64,000 nt of DNA. Origin: Adenanthera pavonina. Its lineage: Eukaryota > Streptophyta > Magnoliopsida > Fabales > Fabaceae. Location: the NCBI GenBank assembly GCA_026686845.1, contig JAIVEN010000013.1, positions 16,698,001 through 16,762,000 on the forward strand. The letters run 5' to 3'. Positions 34,162-45,248 of the stretch are shown piece by piece (positions within the stretch are counted from its first letter, which is position 1; each line of letters opens with the position of its first letter). The position numbers and the translations under genes are program-made. The notes under the pieces were generated by a model, which searched no databases, had not been told where the DNA came from, and saw nothing but the letters and a program-made list of their open reading frames with translations.

Positions 34162-35821
34162 TGTTGAATCAAGTGTTTTGATGGTTCTAAACCAACCTTC
34201 AAGAGCTTGGAGAGAAGATATCAAAGGTGCACAAAAGATCTCAAGTGAAGAAATTCAAGAAAAACTAGCACAAGAATAGATGTAGAATCTCTAATAGTGT
34301 TTAAATTGAGTAAAAAACTTTGAATTGGTAAAAAGATGTTTTAAAACTATGATTCAATGTTAATCCATGGAATATTTGAAAAACACCCACTAACAGATGA
34401 AGTTTGAAACGTTTAAACTGATATGCTATTTTGAAAATTCAAACTTTGGCTTTGGAAATTTGAATTTCGTATTGAAAATGAACAAGTCTGAAAAGAGCCT
34501 TCTCTGACAGACAAATTTTGACTACAGAAATTCAAATTTTGAATCTTGTCTGAAAAGAGCCTTCTCTGACAGACGAACTTTGGCTTTTGAAAGTTCGAAT
34601 TTCAGACAAAATACAACTTATGAAAAATGAAAAATTCGTCTGAGGATATGTCAAAGTTCATATGAAAACTGAGTTTTGAAAGAGCATCAAAATGGCACAC
34701 CGACAGACAAACTTTGAACATGAAAATTTGAATTTCAGAAACAAAGCTTGTAAGTTTATTATGATGATATGTTGGCATACGAATGATAGTATTCAGAAAT
34801 TCAAACTTTGAATTAAGTCTGAAAAGAGGTCTCTCTGACAGACGAACTTTGCATTTTGAAAATTTGAATTTCAAATAAATGAACTATTGTGCCTTATTGA
34901 ACTGCTCACTAACAGATGAATTTTGGGTATCAAAATTTGAATTTCGAAGGCACTGTAGCAAAATGGAACAACTGTTCATACTTTCCAGAAGAACCTTAAA
35001 CTTGAAAATTTGTATGTTCCAACATAGAAACATTTTTCAAAGATCAAAATTTGAACTTTGCTTCATGACAGACGAACTTCGAATGTTCAACGTTAAAGTC
35101 TTTAGCTTTCAGTTCCTGCGAAATTCGTCTGTTGACTAACCAAAATTCGAACTTTCAGTGTCAAAAGCATTAAATGCGGTTGGTGAACAGATAGTTTTTC
35201 AGAGTAACCGTTGGGTAACTTCTCCAACGGATAGATTTTGTCTCTAACACATAGTTAAGACCTAAATCTATAAATATAATATCATTTGAAGTTGTGGGAA
35301 ATAATTTTAACTTTGTATATACTAAAGCTCTACCAAATCATCAACTCAAAGTCTCTTACTCTCACATACTTCATTCTTTTTACTCAAACTTTCATATACA
35401 CTCTGATTAAGAGAGTTTATCCATTGTAAACAATCTTATTTTCATCTGGAAGAAAGATTTTCTTGTGAGGGGATATCACAAGAGATTGAGGAAGCACTTA
35501 CCTAGAGTGCAAAGAGAGAAAGTGTGAGCTCTAAAAACAGAGTATCATAGCTATACTGTGGCATTTGCAAGAAGCCGACTGAATTCTTGCAAGATAGTGA
35601 AAAATCTCTAGTGGTGGCTTGAGGACTGGATGTAGGTCAAGATTGAGAGACCGAACTAGGATAAACATCTATGTCTTCCCTTCTCTATTACTACTTTTAC
35701 TTGTTATTTACTTATACTCTATTTTACTGTCACCTTTACTTTCTTCACTTTATTGACATTTTGCAGAAAATTTTAATCTTTCCAATTCACTCCCCTTCTT
35801 GGGAAGCCAGCTTATCTAAGA
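34162..35821 (+). repeat. 3' LTR of the SIRE-like element
   Basis: Full-length match to 9587-11245. Its end reads TCTAAGA instead of TCTAACA, so the terminal CA is mutated. It is followed by the AATAT target duplication at 35822-35826. The first T is shared with the AGAAT duplication of the preceding insertion. Confidence 0.92.
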
Positions 35822-35826
35822 AATAT

Positions 35827-37292
35827 ATCATGAGAACTAAGAATCCAATGTGACTGTGCAACTAGACACAAAAAATTGTTGAATCTATTGTTTATTTTTT
35901 TGCCCACATTTTTTTTCTTCTCCCTTTTTTCCATTTTTGTCACGCATTTCTTGAGTGAAAGAAGCCCGTTTTAGGTGCTTCCATATTGCTTCATGTCTGT
36001 CACTTTTATTACTTATCACATTAAATTCTTTATTTATGCTACTTTCTTTTAAAAAATTTTCCCCCATTTTTTGACGTTTAACAAAAAAAAAAATCATAGG
36101 GTGGCTAACAATCTTGACTTAGTTTTAAATTTGTACTTCCTCTTTTTTTTCCCAACTATGAGTGTTTGACAATAAAATTAATTTTCACTTCTATTTTTTT
36201 CTCCACTGAGTGTCTGACAATAGAATTAACTGGACTTGGTATTTTTCTTAGCTCTTCCTCTGTTTTGATCGAATTGTTTTAGAGGAATCATTTTTCATGG
36301 GGTGGTATCAAAAAGTGAATTGCTTGGGAACGTCGAGTCTTGCAAGTGGTTTGTATCCACATAGCAATGTTCAACTGTTCTAACCCTTTTTTTCACTCTT
36401 TTTACTGAATGTTGAGTTCTTAAAGTCTGTGGCTTTAGGTTGCCCTATTGCGAAGGATTGTGATACCAATGTGTCATTTGGTTATATTACTACTAGGTCT
36501 ATGGGGATTGAGCAAATGTCACATGATAATAGTGGCTAGTATGTGTTTTGTCTTGAAGATTTTGTGCTTATTGTTTTTGTAATTACTTTTTAAGATATTG
36601 TCTTCTAGCTTTTATTTCTAATTGTTAAGTTTTCCCATTTCAGTTTAATTAATGGTTTTTTTTTTGTTTTTAGGGTGGCAATTAATATCTCATCAATATT
36701 TTTTGTGTGTACATTGTATTTTTCCTAAACTTCTAAAAAAAATCTTTGTGTTTCAACGTGTCTGGTTTGGTGTTTGAGGGAGCAATGAATGTTTGGGAGA
36801 TGATTTATCTTAGTGGAGGTATGATTCATTGTACTTTATATAGGTTGCTTTGGGAATGTGTGCCAATTTTTATTGATTGCGGATAGGAAAATTGTTTGGT
36901 GGGTGTATTTAAGCCATTTTTTTATGCAGAATGATTGCAAAATAATATGATCATAGTTTAATTAAGTTGAGGTATTATTTATACCTTTATCATTATTTTA
37001 ACCTTTATTTATTGCTATTGATCTGGGTGATGAAAGTTTTATACGCTTTCCTGAGATAGATATTTTCCATGGTTGAATCTATAAGGAATTCCCTTCACTA
37101 TTTTGGTATTAAGTGATAATTGAGTTGTTCCTTTTCGAAGTTAGTAATGAATGTTGTGTGATGATGTGGCTGTTATAATATAATATCAATTAAATATATG
37201 TTAGTTTTATGAATAGAAATATTATTTTATGCGTGTATTGGTATGTAAATTGTTTACTCATGTTTTATTTATTTGTATGCCTTGATTTGTAG
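35827..37292. other. AT-rich flank left of the Helitron relic
   Basis: No confident gene. It is host sequence between the copia target site and the first recognisable Helitron exon. Upstream exons or an intron of the Helitron gene could be here; a TTTGTAG acceptor ends the region at 37292. Confidence 0.4.
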
Positions 37293-37882
37293 AATACATT
37301 GATCATTGTGGAGCCATGATGTGGGTAGATGAGAAAGTTAAGGAAGATTCACTTGAACAGTAACCAATTTTTTCTATGTTGTTCACAAGGAAAAGTCAAT
37401 TTGCCTTTACTCAAGGATGTTCCTTAATACTTACATCATTTATATTTTGAGAAGACTGCTCCAAATTCAAATTTTTTTTTTGAAAAATATACGTTCTTAT
37501 AATAGTATGTTCTCATTTACTTCAATAGTTGGAAAAGTTGATCAATTACTTGTTCCAGGACAATATTCTTTTATTATTTCTTGCCAGAATTATCATTGAA
37601 TTGGGAGTTTACTATCTTCATTGGGATCATCTCCTTTGTACTCTCAATTTATATGATCCACATCATGAAATTGACAATTGTATTTATATTGTAAGGTATG
37701 TTTGCTTTTTCTTAAGTAGTTGAGAAATAAATATAATTATTTGATTACAATTATTTGTGGTTAATTAATGATACTTTGATGATATTTCTTGCAGTTCAAG
37801 TGATCTTGATTCTCAGCTTGATAGAGAAATTATTCAAAAGATTATGGATACACTAGATGAGCATAATTTGTATGTGAAAAAT
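37293..37882 (+). pseudogene. Helitron Rep/helicase N-terminal domain relic, left part
   Basis: Readable in steps of changing frame: HCGAMMWVDEKVK (37300s), CCSQGKVNLPLLKDVP (37378-37425), then KNIRSYNSMFSFTSI.GKVD (37488-37545), QYSFIISCQNYH (37561-37599) and LYDPHHEIDN (37650-37680). This order is the Helitron helicase-like N domain. A good intron lies at 37696-37794 (GTATGT ... TTCTTGCAG). The next exon reads SSDLDSQLDREIIQKIMDTL and DEHNLYVKN up to 37882, where the Ogre element is inserted. The reading continues in frame at 59032. In active Helitrons this domain precedes the Rep nuclease and helicase used for rolling-circle transposition. Several stops and frameshifts make it dead. Confidence 0.8.
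37696..37794 (+). other. Predicted intron in the Helitron relic
   Basis: GTATGTTTGC donor and TTTCTTGCAG acceptor, 99 bp. Removing it joins CIYIV and SSDLDSQL in one frame. Confidence 0.7.
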
Positions 37883-38909
37883 TGTGAACACCGTATTTTG
37901 TCCGGGTAATTTTAAAAATATATAAAAATATGTAAATATAATGATAATAATAAAAATAATAATAGTAAAAATATAATAATAAATAAATATATAAAAAAAA
38001 AATCAAAGAGAAAAAAGAAAGAAAGAAAAAAAAAAAAAGGGAAGCAAAACAAAAAAATAAATAAATAAAATAAAATAAAATACGTTTGGGTTAAAGCACT
38101 TCAACCCAAAAACATATTTGGGCTGAAGTGCTTCAGCCCAAACATGCCACGAGCCCATATGCAAGGGCTCGTGGGGTTAAGGGCTTCAGCCCAAGAAGCC
38201 GTGGGAAGTGGGGAGCTAGGGCAGCAAAGGTGGGAGGGGGGACCAGAAACAGGGAGCAGGGGACGAGAGGCTGGCCGCGAGCTCGGACGAAGAGAGAGGC
38301 CGGAAGACTCAGCTGGAGAGAGAGCCACGGCCGAGCACGGAGAAGGCTGAGAGAGCTGAACCGCGGGAGAGAAAAGCAGCCAGAAGAAAAAAGAAAAGTA
38401 GAGAGGAAGAGAGCCTCGGTGGAGGCTGAACCGGAGAGAGAGGGTGTCCGAGGGAGCCACCGTAGGCCGCGTGAGACACGGACGGGAGAGAGCCGAGGGA
38501 GCTGCACAGAGAAAGCCGAGGGGAAGCTGGGGCTCATTCACTGGTGAGACAAGGAAGACGCGAAAGGTGCTCAGGTGCGAAGCAGGGGGGCGCGGACAGC
38601 CGTGAGGGAGCTAGGGCTCGTGCGTATGAAAAGGGCGAGTTAAGGTCCGGACAGGCAAAGGTGTATGATCGTGGGTGAGAGACAGAGATTGAGAGTCTCA
38701 ACCAAATGGTGAAATGAGCAAAGGGGCAGCCACGATGACCCCGTACGTGTGTCGGGTGAGCACAAAACGAGAGAGAGACCTCTGACAGTACGGGTATGTG
38801 CAGAGTAGTGGGAGAGAGGCAACATTTGGAGACGCACGAAACATGAAATGGGACTGAGAAAGAGCAATCACGCGTTCGATCTGGAAAGGGAAGTCACTCG
38901 CGGGCATCC

Positions 38910-38917
38910 TATAAAAA
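38910..38917 (+). promoter_or_regulatory. TATA box of the Ogre 5' LTR
   Basis: TATAAAAA about 1,030 bp into the LTR. A conserved GGGGGGGATTTTTTGG element follows about 25 bp later and would lie near the transcript start. Same in the 3' LTR (56061-56068). Confidence 0.6.
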
Positions 38918-40265
38918 CCACACGAAGGCTTGAGGAAGAGGGGGGGGATTTTTTGGAGGCATTGGGAAAATCCTAAGAGAGAAGAATTCTCACGGGAGGC
39001 AAGACAATTTGGAGAACTCGGAGGACGGAGAGAGTGGAGAGAAATTAGGAAGTGAAGGGAGGAAGGTTGAATCCGAGAGTGAAAGGGAAATCAACAGATT
39101 CTGAGGACGGGGAAGGAAAGACCGAGAAATTTGAGAATTTTTCTGGGAAGAGGGAGCGATTGGGAAAAGAAAAGAAATGAAGGAATGAAGGAAGGCGGAA
39201 GCTGAGGCCCGAGTTTGAGCTGCTGATCACAGGGAACATACGAGGAGTAAGTTTAAACAGAGGTTTCAATTTGGTAATTTTCTGTTTCAATGCAAATTTC
39301 ATTTCGCGGTTCACTGGGTACTACATTGATTGATGTTCCAGCTCTGAATTGTGACACCTCTGCCTTTTCTGAAAAAATGAATGATTAATAGTATTCCTTC
39401 TTCCTTGCCTTCCTGTTCTGCGAACCTGGGTTGTTAGTGTGTCTTTTTTGCATCGTCTTGTTTCACAATGGAGCTTGTTTTGTATTTGCCTAGGTTTGCT
39501 ATACTCAGGGAGGAAGTCCACTCTAATTAAGGTTATTAAGATGGTCTTATGCAATTCTGGTTGTTAGAAAGTAGGATAAAATGATTAATGATTCCGGTGT
39601 TGATCTTAGGCCCAATGTTATTTTAGTAATGATTCAGTGAAAGTGGGGTTTGTTTAAAAGATTGATCCTCTGAAGATTTTTCCTTTGTCGTGAGCTCTGA
39701 CCTGTTGTAGAAAGATTTGAGTCTTAATCTGGAAGATGCATTGCGTGATGATCATTAGTGTTGTGAATGATTTCTGGACAGAATCCTATTATCAATTTTG
39801 GTGTGAAGTTCTTGCAGTTCATAGGAGATACCCTTTGTGTTTTGAATCCTAATCATAGGATGGTTTTTCAGTGTATTTATCCTCTGTTTTTTTACCCGTT
39901 GATGGCCTGGCGTGAGACGAGTATGCATCCTGCTCCCAAATAATATACATTTTTCATGTTCATTGGGAAACCAGTTGATTCTGAACCGTAGACAATACAT
40001 CATATAAATTAAATGAGGGATACGTTCGTTTCATGCCTAGGGTCCTGAAATTGTAGAGTATCACAATAATAGAAAGGGACTTTTTGACCGCATTTTTATG
40101 GGTTGAAATAAGAGAAGACAAGCAATTTAAACAAAGGTATTGGTATAGAGGGGATTTTCTAATTGTGTTTGAGAAAATAAAGACGATTTAAGAAAATTTT
40201 ATTTATTTTATTTTATTTTATTCATTTATTTTCAATTCCGTCCCTTAAGTCAATTCTTTTTCTCA

Positions 40266-40957
40266 CTCCGAGTGGTAACACCGTGAGCATGCTAAACAGA
40301 AATCAGTAACTTGTGAGTGATAAAGTCACCACATATGCTGATTACTATTTTAAAGAAGAATAATAATAAATAAGTATACATGGTATGGACATTTTAAATT
40401 TTCTTTCACGACCTTTTTTTTTAAATATGTGTTAAGAGGATTTTACCTATTTCTTTTTATTTTAAAAAAAATAATAAATAACAAAATAAATAATATAATA
40501 ATAATAATGATAAGTTAGGCCAATGTTATTTATTTTCCTCCAATTTTATTTTTCTTACTTATTTTTTAATTTGTCTTTTCCTGTAAAAAAAAAAAAAGAA
40601 ATAATGATAAATTGATTGAAGTTAAAAAGTATTGATTCCCTTGAATTTTTTACTCTTATTTATTTACCTCGAGTGGTAACACCGTAGGTATTTCAAACAC
40701 AGCTCAGTAACTTGTGAGTGATAAAATCACCACATATGCTGATTATTATTATTATTATTATTATATATACGTAATGATCACATTTTTTTAAATAAATAAA
40801 TAGATACTAAAATGATTTTTAATTATTTGTACAAAAAATTTTATTTGTTTTCTTTCGAATTTTTTGTGCCTTCTTGTCTCGAGTAACACTACCGTGGACA
40901 ATTAGGTATCAATAGGTAAATGTGAGTGATAAAGTCACCACGTGATCCAATTGGTTT
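40266..40957. repeat. Three stem-loop modules in the Ogre 5' LTR
   Basis: Units near 40266, 40672 and 40880 share AGTGGTAACACCGT (third: AGTAACACTACCGT) and GTGAGTGATAAA(G/A)TCACCAC. Identical positions occur in the 3' LTR near 57420, 57824 and 58032. Confidence 0.88.
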
Positions 40958-41879
40958 TATTTTGGAAAAATAAGGTTGTTTTAAATATTTCTTTTTTCAA
41001 ATCAAAATAAAATATTCAAAATCACAAATAATTTTAATCATATTTTTTAAATGGAGAAAAAACCATATATTCTCTTTTAGGAATTGATTAAACCAAAAAT
41101 ATATAAATAAATGAAAAGGGCAAATACTGGAAATTAATCTGTCTTTTACAAATTAAAACACACCAACCAATTCTAAAAATTGTTTTCTTTGTGGAAAGAC
41201 TAATTATTTTCTATAAACCTCTCTTTTCAAAGAATATGTAAAATAAAAAAATACAAACTCAGTGACATGCATTTTTGTTCCGAACTACGTCGACTTTGAT
41301 CCCTATCGCAGGGTACGTAGGCCCCAGACTCTCATTCTGGGTCAAGTCCACCTTTGTAAATAAATAAACATTTTTCTGATTTATTTGGTATTTTTTTCTC
41401 TTAATTTAATAAATATTTGCCAATTTATTTTTCCAAGTCCACTTTTGTATATAAATAACATTTTCCTCTTAATTTATTTTTCCAACTTTTCATATTTTCA
41501 TTTTATTATTTATTTTTATTTTTATATTTTTCTTATTTTTATGTTTATTTTTGCATGTGAGTGATAAAAGGGCAATCAAAATAAATTTGTAAAAAGCCAT
41601 AAAAATTGCATGATCAACCTAAGGTAATCGTTCCTAGGAACGGGTGTTGTGGGGGTGCCTAACACCTTCCCCACTCACAATCGTACTCCCGAACCCAACT
41701 CTGATCCGCAGACCAATCCTTGTCCCTTTTTGTTTTGTTTTTGTTTTCCGGTTTTCCAAAATTTCCCTTAAAATTTTGGTGGCGACTCCCTCGAAATCGG
41801 CCTTCCGCCGCGCGGGCCGATTTTCGCATTTTTTGCATTTTCCCGCGCCATCCGCGTCGCATTTCCGGGTGTGACAGTT

Positions 41880-41897
41880 TGGCGACTCCACTGGGGA
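41880..41897 (+). other. Primer-binding site, Arg-tRNA type (Ogre)
   Basis: TGGCGACTCCACTGGGGA, three bases after the LTR. Its reverse complement ends in GGAGTCGCCA, matching from memory the 3' end of a plant tRNA-Arg. Confidence 0.82.
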
Positions 41898-42911
41898 AAT
41901 TTTGAGAGTCAAGCCTATATGGGTTGACTATGCAAGTTTTTATGGCTTTGTTTTGTTTGGTTGCCCTTTTAATTTTGTTTGCCTCACATGATTAGGGTAG
42001 ATAACATGCTTGGTAATTTTATCCGTTTACATGCTTTTAAATGTATTTGTGAGTTGAATAAAATGTGCTAGGATAGATAACATGTGGAATAAACCCTAGG
42101 ATAGATGACTGTTATCTATTTGTGTATTGTTTTGTATGCTGTTTTATCTGCAGGTGAGGGATTTGGGTAATGCTTTGGGTCCTGAGGTTTGTATGCTCCC
42201 TTCACACACCGTGCACCTCCATGTCCAACCTCACACACATAATGGGCCCTATACCCGGGTCTGAGAGTATCCTAGGATAGTTGAAGTTTGTAACAATGCC
42301 TTTGAGGGGCTATTAAGCTCCCAGAGTTCATTGTGAAGACTTCACCCAGTTGTTACCTATTCGCTAAGTCTAGTCCGGGAAGGGCTATTAAGGCTCTCAA
42401 AGGATTAAGTTTACTGGATAGGGTTCCTGTCTTGATGACGGGGGCAGCTTGGGGACCATTTTTGGAAAATAGAACCCTCCTGAATCCTGCACGTAATAGT
42501 AGATGGAGCTTAGAGGTTAAGCCAGCCAGTTAAAGTCAAGAATCCTACCCTAGGATACACCTAATGTAGGACACGGGGAAGCATATCTAGTCCCATGCAT
42601 TTTCTTTTCATGTAATTTTACATTAATAGAATAGTTATCATATTAATAGGTCCTCTATTATTATTACACCTCATTCATGGAGAGACCTTGTCCTTCACGA
42701 TACGAGGATTCATTTCTGTTTCTTTGAGAATTCAATAAGAATCTTTAAGGAGAGAAATTATTACGACTGTTAAACGGGGGCCTAATAATATTTTAACTAA
42801 TCAAATTCATGACCGTTTTTATCTCATATTCTCCTCTTTTTGCCTTTTTTGCTCAGGAAACCGGTGAATTATCAGGAAAAGTTAGCATAAGTTAAAGACA
42901 CAAAAGTGATC
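41898..42911 (+). other. Untranslated leader of the Ogre element
   Basis: About 1 kb between primer site and ORF1. Nothing coding is recognisable; it is presumably packaging and leader sequence. Confidence 0.6.
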
Positions 42912-44846
42912 ATGGATCCAAGACCAACAGGGTTAATCTATGGTGGGAAGGGGCTCAGGTTGGAAGTAGTTGTGGAGTCAATTGATAGTTTGAAGGAATT
43001 TTCTCGGCGTATCAAGGGTAACCTCTTGTCAGACTTCAGGAAAAGATATGGGGATATACTGGAGCTACTCAATGTACCCGTTCAGACACAAGTGCTTTCT
43101 GTACTAGGACAATACTGGGATGACACCTTGAGATGCTTCACATTTCCTGATTTCCAGATGGCACCAACCATAGAAGAGTATGGAGAGCTCTTAAGCTTAC
43201 CGCTAAACAGGGGAGATCGTGTCTATAGATACCCAGGATATGTGGCTTCGAACACAATGATAGCGAAGCTTTTGGAGATCAGTATAGACAAGGTGCACTT
43301 CATCTCTACCAAGAGCGTAGAAGGAGTCTCAAGGGAGTTTATGGAAACACGTCTGAAAGAGCTGGCTGAACAGGAGAAGTGGGTAGTTTATAACAGGGTG
43401 CTCGCCATGATAATCTATGGGATAATTTTGTTTCCATTTGCGAAGGGGGTGATTGACAGACATGCCATCAGTGTGTTTCATATGGTAGAGCATCATCAGG
43501 TGAATCCAGTACCTGCCATATTGTCAGAGACTTATATGACCTTGAGCTTTTGCCATACTAAGAAGGGAGGGAGAATTAGATGTTGTCTCCAATTATTGTA
43601 TGTATGGGTCATGAATCACCTATATGGAAAGAGACTCCAAGAAGGAGAAAAGGATAATTCCTCCCCTCTTGCATCATTCAGAAACCAAGAAGGAAAAGCC
43701 AAATGCGATCGTGAGGGGTGGATCGAAGTTTTTGGCCAGCTCAGAGCAGAAAGTATCCGTTGGAGATTAGCATGGTGGTGGGAGGATGAAATAATCTATT
43801 GCTGTGGAGGCTTCCCAAATGTGCCATTAATGGGTCCACGGGGAGTGATAAATTATAACCCAATGTTGTTATTGAGACAATATGCCTTCCCACAAAAGGC
43901 TCCCTCAGAAGCCGGGGTTCACATGATGCACTTCCAACATGGTGATTCTACGATGAAGATAAGTCAAAATGTGGTGAGTGCTTGGAATAAGGTGATATAT
44001 AAAGGACGGCTAGAATTGGGAGCACGCCGAATATATGCCACGGAAGAATACCAAGTCTGGTTGTCAGAAAGGATAAAGGGGGTTAACCTAACCTTTGGAC
44101 CTCCCGATCCTTTGCTATGCGGTAATAAGGCGGAAGTAAACAAGGAGCTAGCCAGACAACTTCAGAAGAAGGAAGAAGAATTGGAAAAGCTGGCGAAGGC
44201 AAATAATGAACGAAAAGAGGCTTGGAGTCGTTTGCAGAATGAATATGCGGCCTTACAAGAGACGGTAGAGGAAATGAGGAAACGAGAAGCTTGTGAAGTA
44301 AGCTCGGAAGTGAAGAGATTGAAGGAGGAAAATCTGAAGCTCAAACGAACAATTAGGGATGTGAATGCACATATGGAGGAGAATGATGAGAGGATGAAGA
44401 ATAATCGGAGGCGGTTAATGCAAGCTGTGAAAGAAAGGGATGCACTTGAGAAAGAAGTACAAGAACTCCGTCCGTTACAAAGATCATCACATGAGTTGGA
44501 ACTGGTCGCTAAGCAGTTGGAGGATAAGGTGAATGAGTTAGCAGCCGTCAGAGGGGATTCATCAGCTACAATCAAGAGGTTGCTTGAACAAGTGCAACAA
44601 CATGCTGATGCGGTGGAAAATTGGAGAACGCTTTATTCAGAAAGGGCGATGGAGTCAGATAGGTGGAGAGATCGCACTGAAAGGCTAATTATGTTGGTGA
44701 ATTCAAGCATCCCCAAATTCTCCGATGTTTATGAGCGAGCTGGGCAAAAATTCCATCCCTTTAGTACTTCTGCAGAAATATCAGATTTCTTTTCATTATG
44801 TAAAGAACTTGTCAAAGAATTAAAATTTCTGGCTCATACTTGGTGA
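42912..44846 (+). CDS. Ogre ORF1 protein (DUF7745-like domain plus coiled coil)
   Basis: The ATG at 42912 (MDPRPTGLIYGGKG) is preferred to an in-frame GTG two codons earlier. The product is 644 residues and uninterrupted. Residues about 25-400 form a domain with FTFPDFQMAPTIEEYGELL near residue 76, VIDRHAISVFHMVEHHQVNP, and WRLAWWWEDEIIYCCGGFPN. I associate it with the plant DUF7745 family common in Ogre ORF1 and in domesticated plant mobile-domain proteins. Residues about 410-600 are a long coiled coil (KELARQLQKKEEELEKLAK and further heptads). ORF1 upstream of gag is a hallmark of Ogre; its function is unknown. The absence of stops contrasts with pol and fits recent activity. Confidence 0.85.
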   Translation: MDPRPTGLIYGGKGLRLEVVVESIDSLKEFSRRIKGNLLSDFRKRYGDILELLNVPVQTQVLSVLGQYWDDTLRCFTFPDFQMAPTIEEYGELLSLPLNRGDRVYRYPGYVASNTMIAKLLEISIDKVHFISTKSVEGVSREFMETRLKELAEQEKWVVYNRVLAMIIYGIILFPFAKGVIDRHAISVFHMVEHHQVNPVPAILSETYMTLSFCHTKKGGRIRCCLQLLYVWVMNHLYGKRLQEGEKDNSSPLASFRNQEGKAKCDREGWIEVFGQLRAESIRWRLAWWWEDEIIYCCGGFPNVPLMGPRGVINYNPMLLLRQYAFPQKAPSEAGVHMMHFQHGDSTMKISQNVVSAWNKVIYKGRLELGARRIYATEEYQVWLSERIKGVNLTFGPPDPLLCGNKAEVNKELARQLQKKEEELEKLAKANNERKEAWSRLQNEYAALQETVEEMRKREACEVSSEVKRLKEENLKLKRTIRDVNAHMEENDERMKNNRRRLMQAVKERDALEKEVQELRPLQRSSHELELVAKQLEDKVNELAAVRGDSSATIKRLLEQVQQHADAVENWRTLYSERAMESDRWRDRTERLIMLVNSSIPKFSDVYERAGQKFHPFSTSAEISDFFSLCKELVKELKFLAHTW

Positions 44847-45248
44847 TGTAGTTATGATCCATGATGATGTATTGAACCATATGAAATTAAAGCTTTTGAT
44901 TCCACCTATGCCCTCTAGTTATAGACATCATTTATAAAGTAACATGAGTTCTTATGAATTGATTGTCAACCTCATGACTCCCCGAATACAATATGTATCG
45001 GGGGGAACTTGAGGGAGTTTCATGGATAATTATGACGAACGCCAACATGGATCCAAAGTCACTTTGTCGAGAAACTTATGCTAGCGCCTATTATAATTCA
45101 CCGGTATCTAAGTAATGGTAAGGTAAAAATAACTAATTTGTTTTCTTTTTCTTGAAAGTAGGACAACATTGCGCCGATTAAAAGGAATCCAGTTAACCTT
45201 ACACATCTCCCGCACAGAATCCATTTAACTCGAGCAAGAACAAAAGCA
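44847..45248 (+). other. ORF1-gag spacer of the Ogre element
   Basis: About 400 bp, no coding signal seen. Confidence 0.6.

Larger units (their letters stand above)
9587..35821 (+). mobile_element. SIRE/Maximus-like Ty1/copia retrotransposon, host of nested insertions
   Basis: LTRs at 9587-11245 and 34162-35821 (about 1.66 kb each) flank gag, protease, integrase, RT, RNase H and an extra ORF. The AATAT target duplication is at 9582-9586 and 35822-35826. The primer site TGGTATCAGAGC is at 11248-11259 and the polypurine tract at 31812-31825. Removing the gypsy element (14473-26558) and the solo LTR (31827-34157) leaves about 11.8 kb. In copia, integrase precedes RT, as here. The double zinc knuckle, the 1.66-kb LTR and the long ORF downstream of pol are known SIRE features. 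The LTR pair differs by a few percent by eye. Stops, frameshifts and a mutated RT active site make it non-autonomous. Confidence 0.93.
37883..41876 (+). repeat. 5' LTR of the Ogre element
   Basis: Starts TGTGAACACC. It has an AT-rich first 220 bp, a GC-rich segment (about 38100-39060), TATAAAAA at 38910, then AT-rich DNA with three stem-loop modules (40266, 40672, 40880). ORFs on both strands in the GC-rich part are composition artefacts. Confidence 0.95.

Noticed and set aside
44162..44575. 137-aa Ser-rich minus-strand ORF
   Set aside because: Shadow of the ORF1 coiled-coil region (Glu/Lys codons read backwards).
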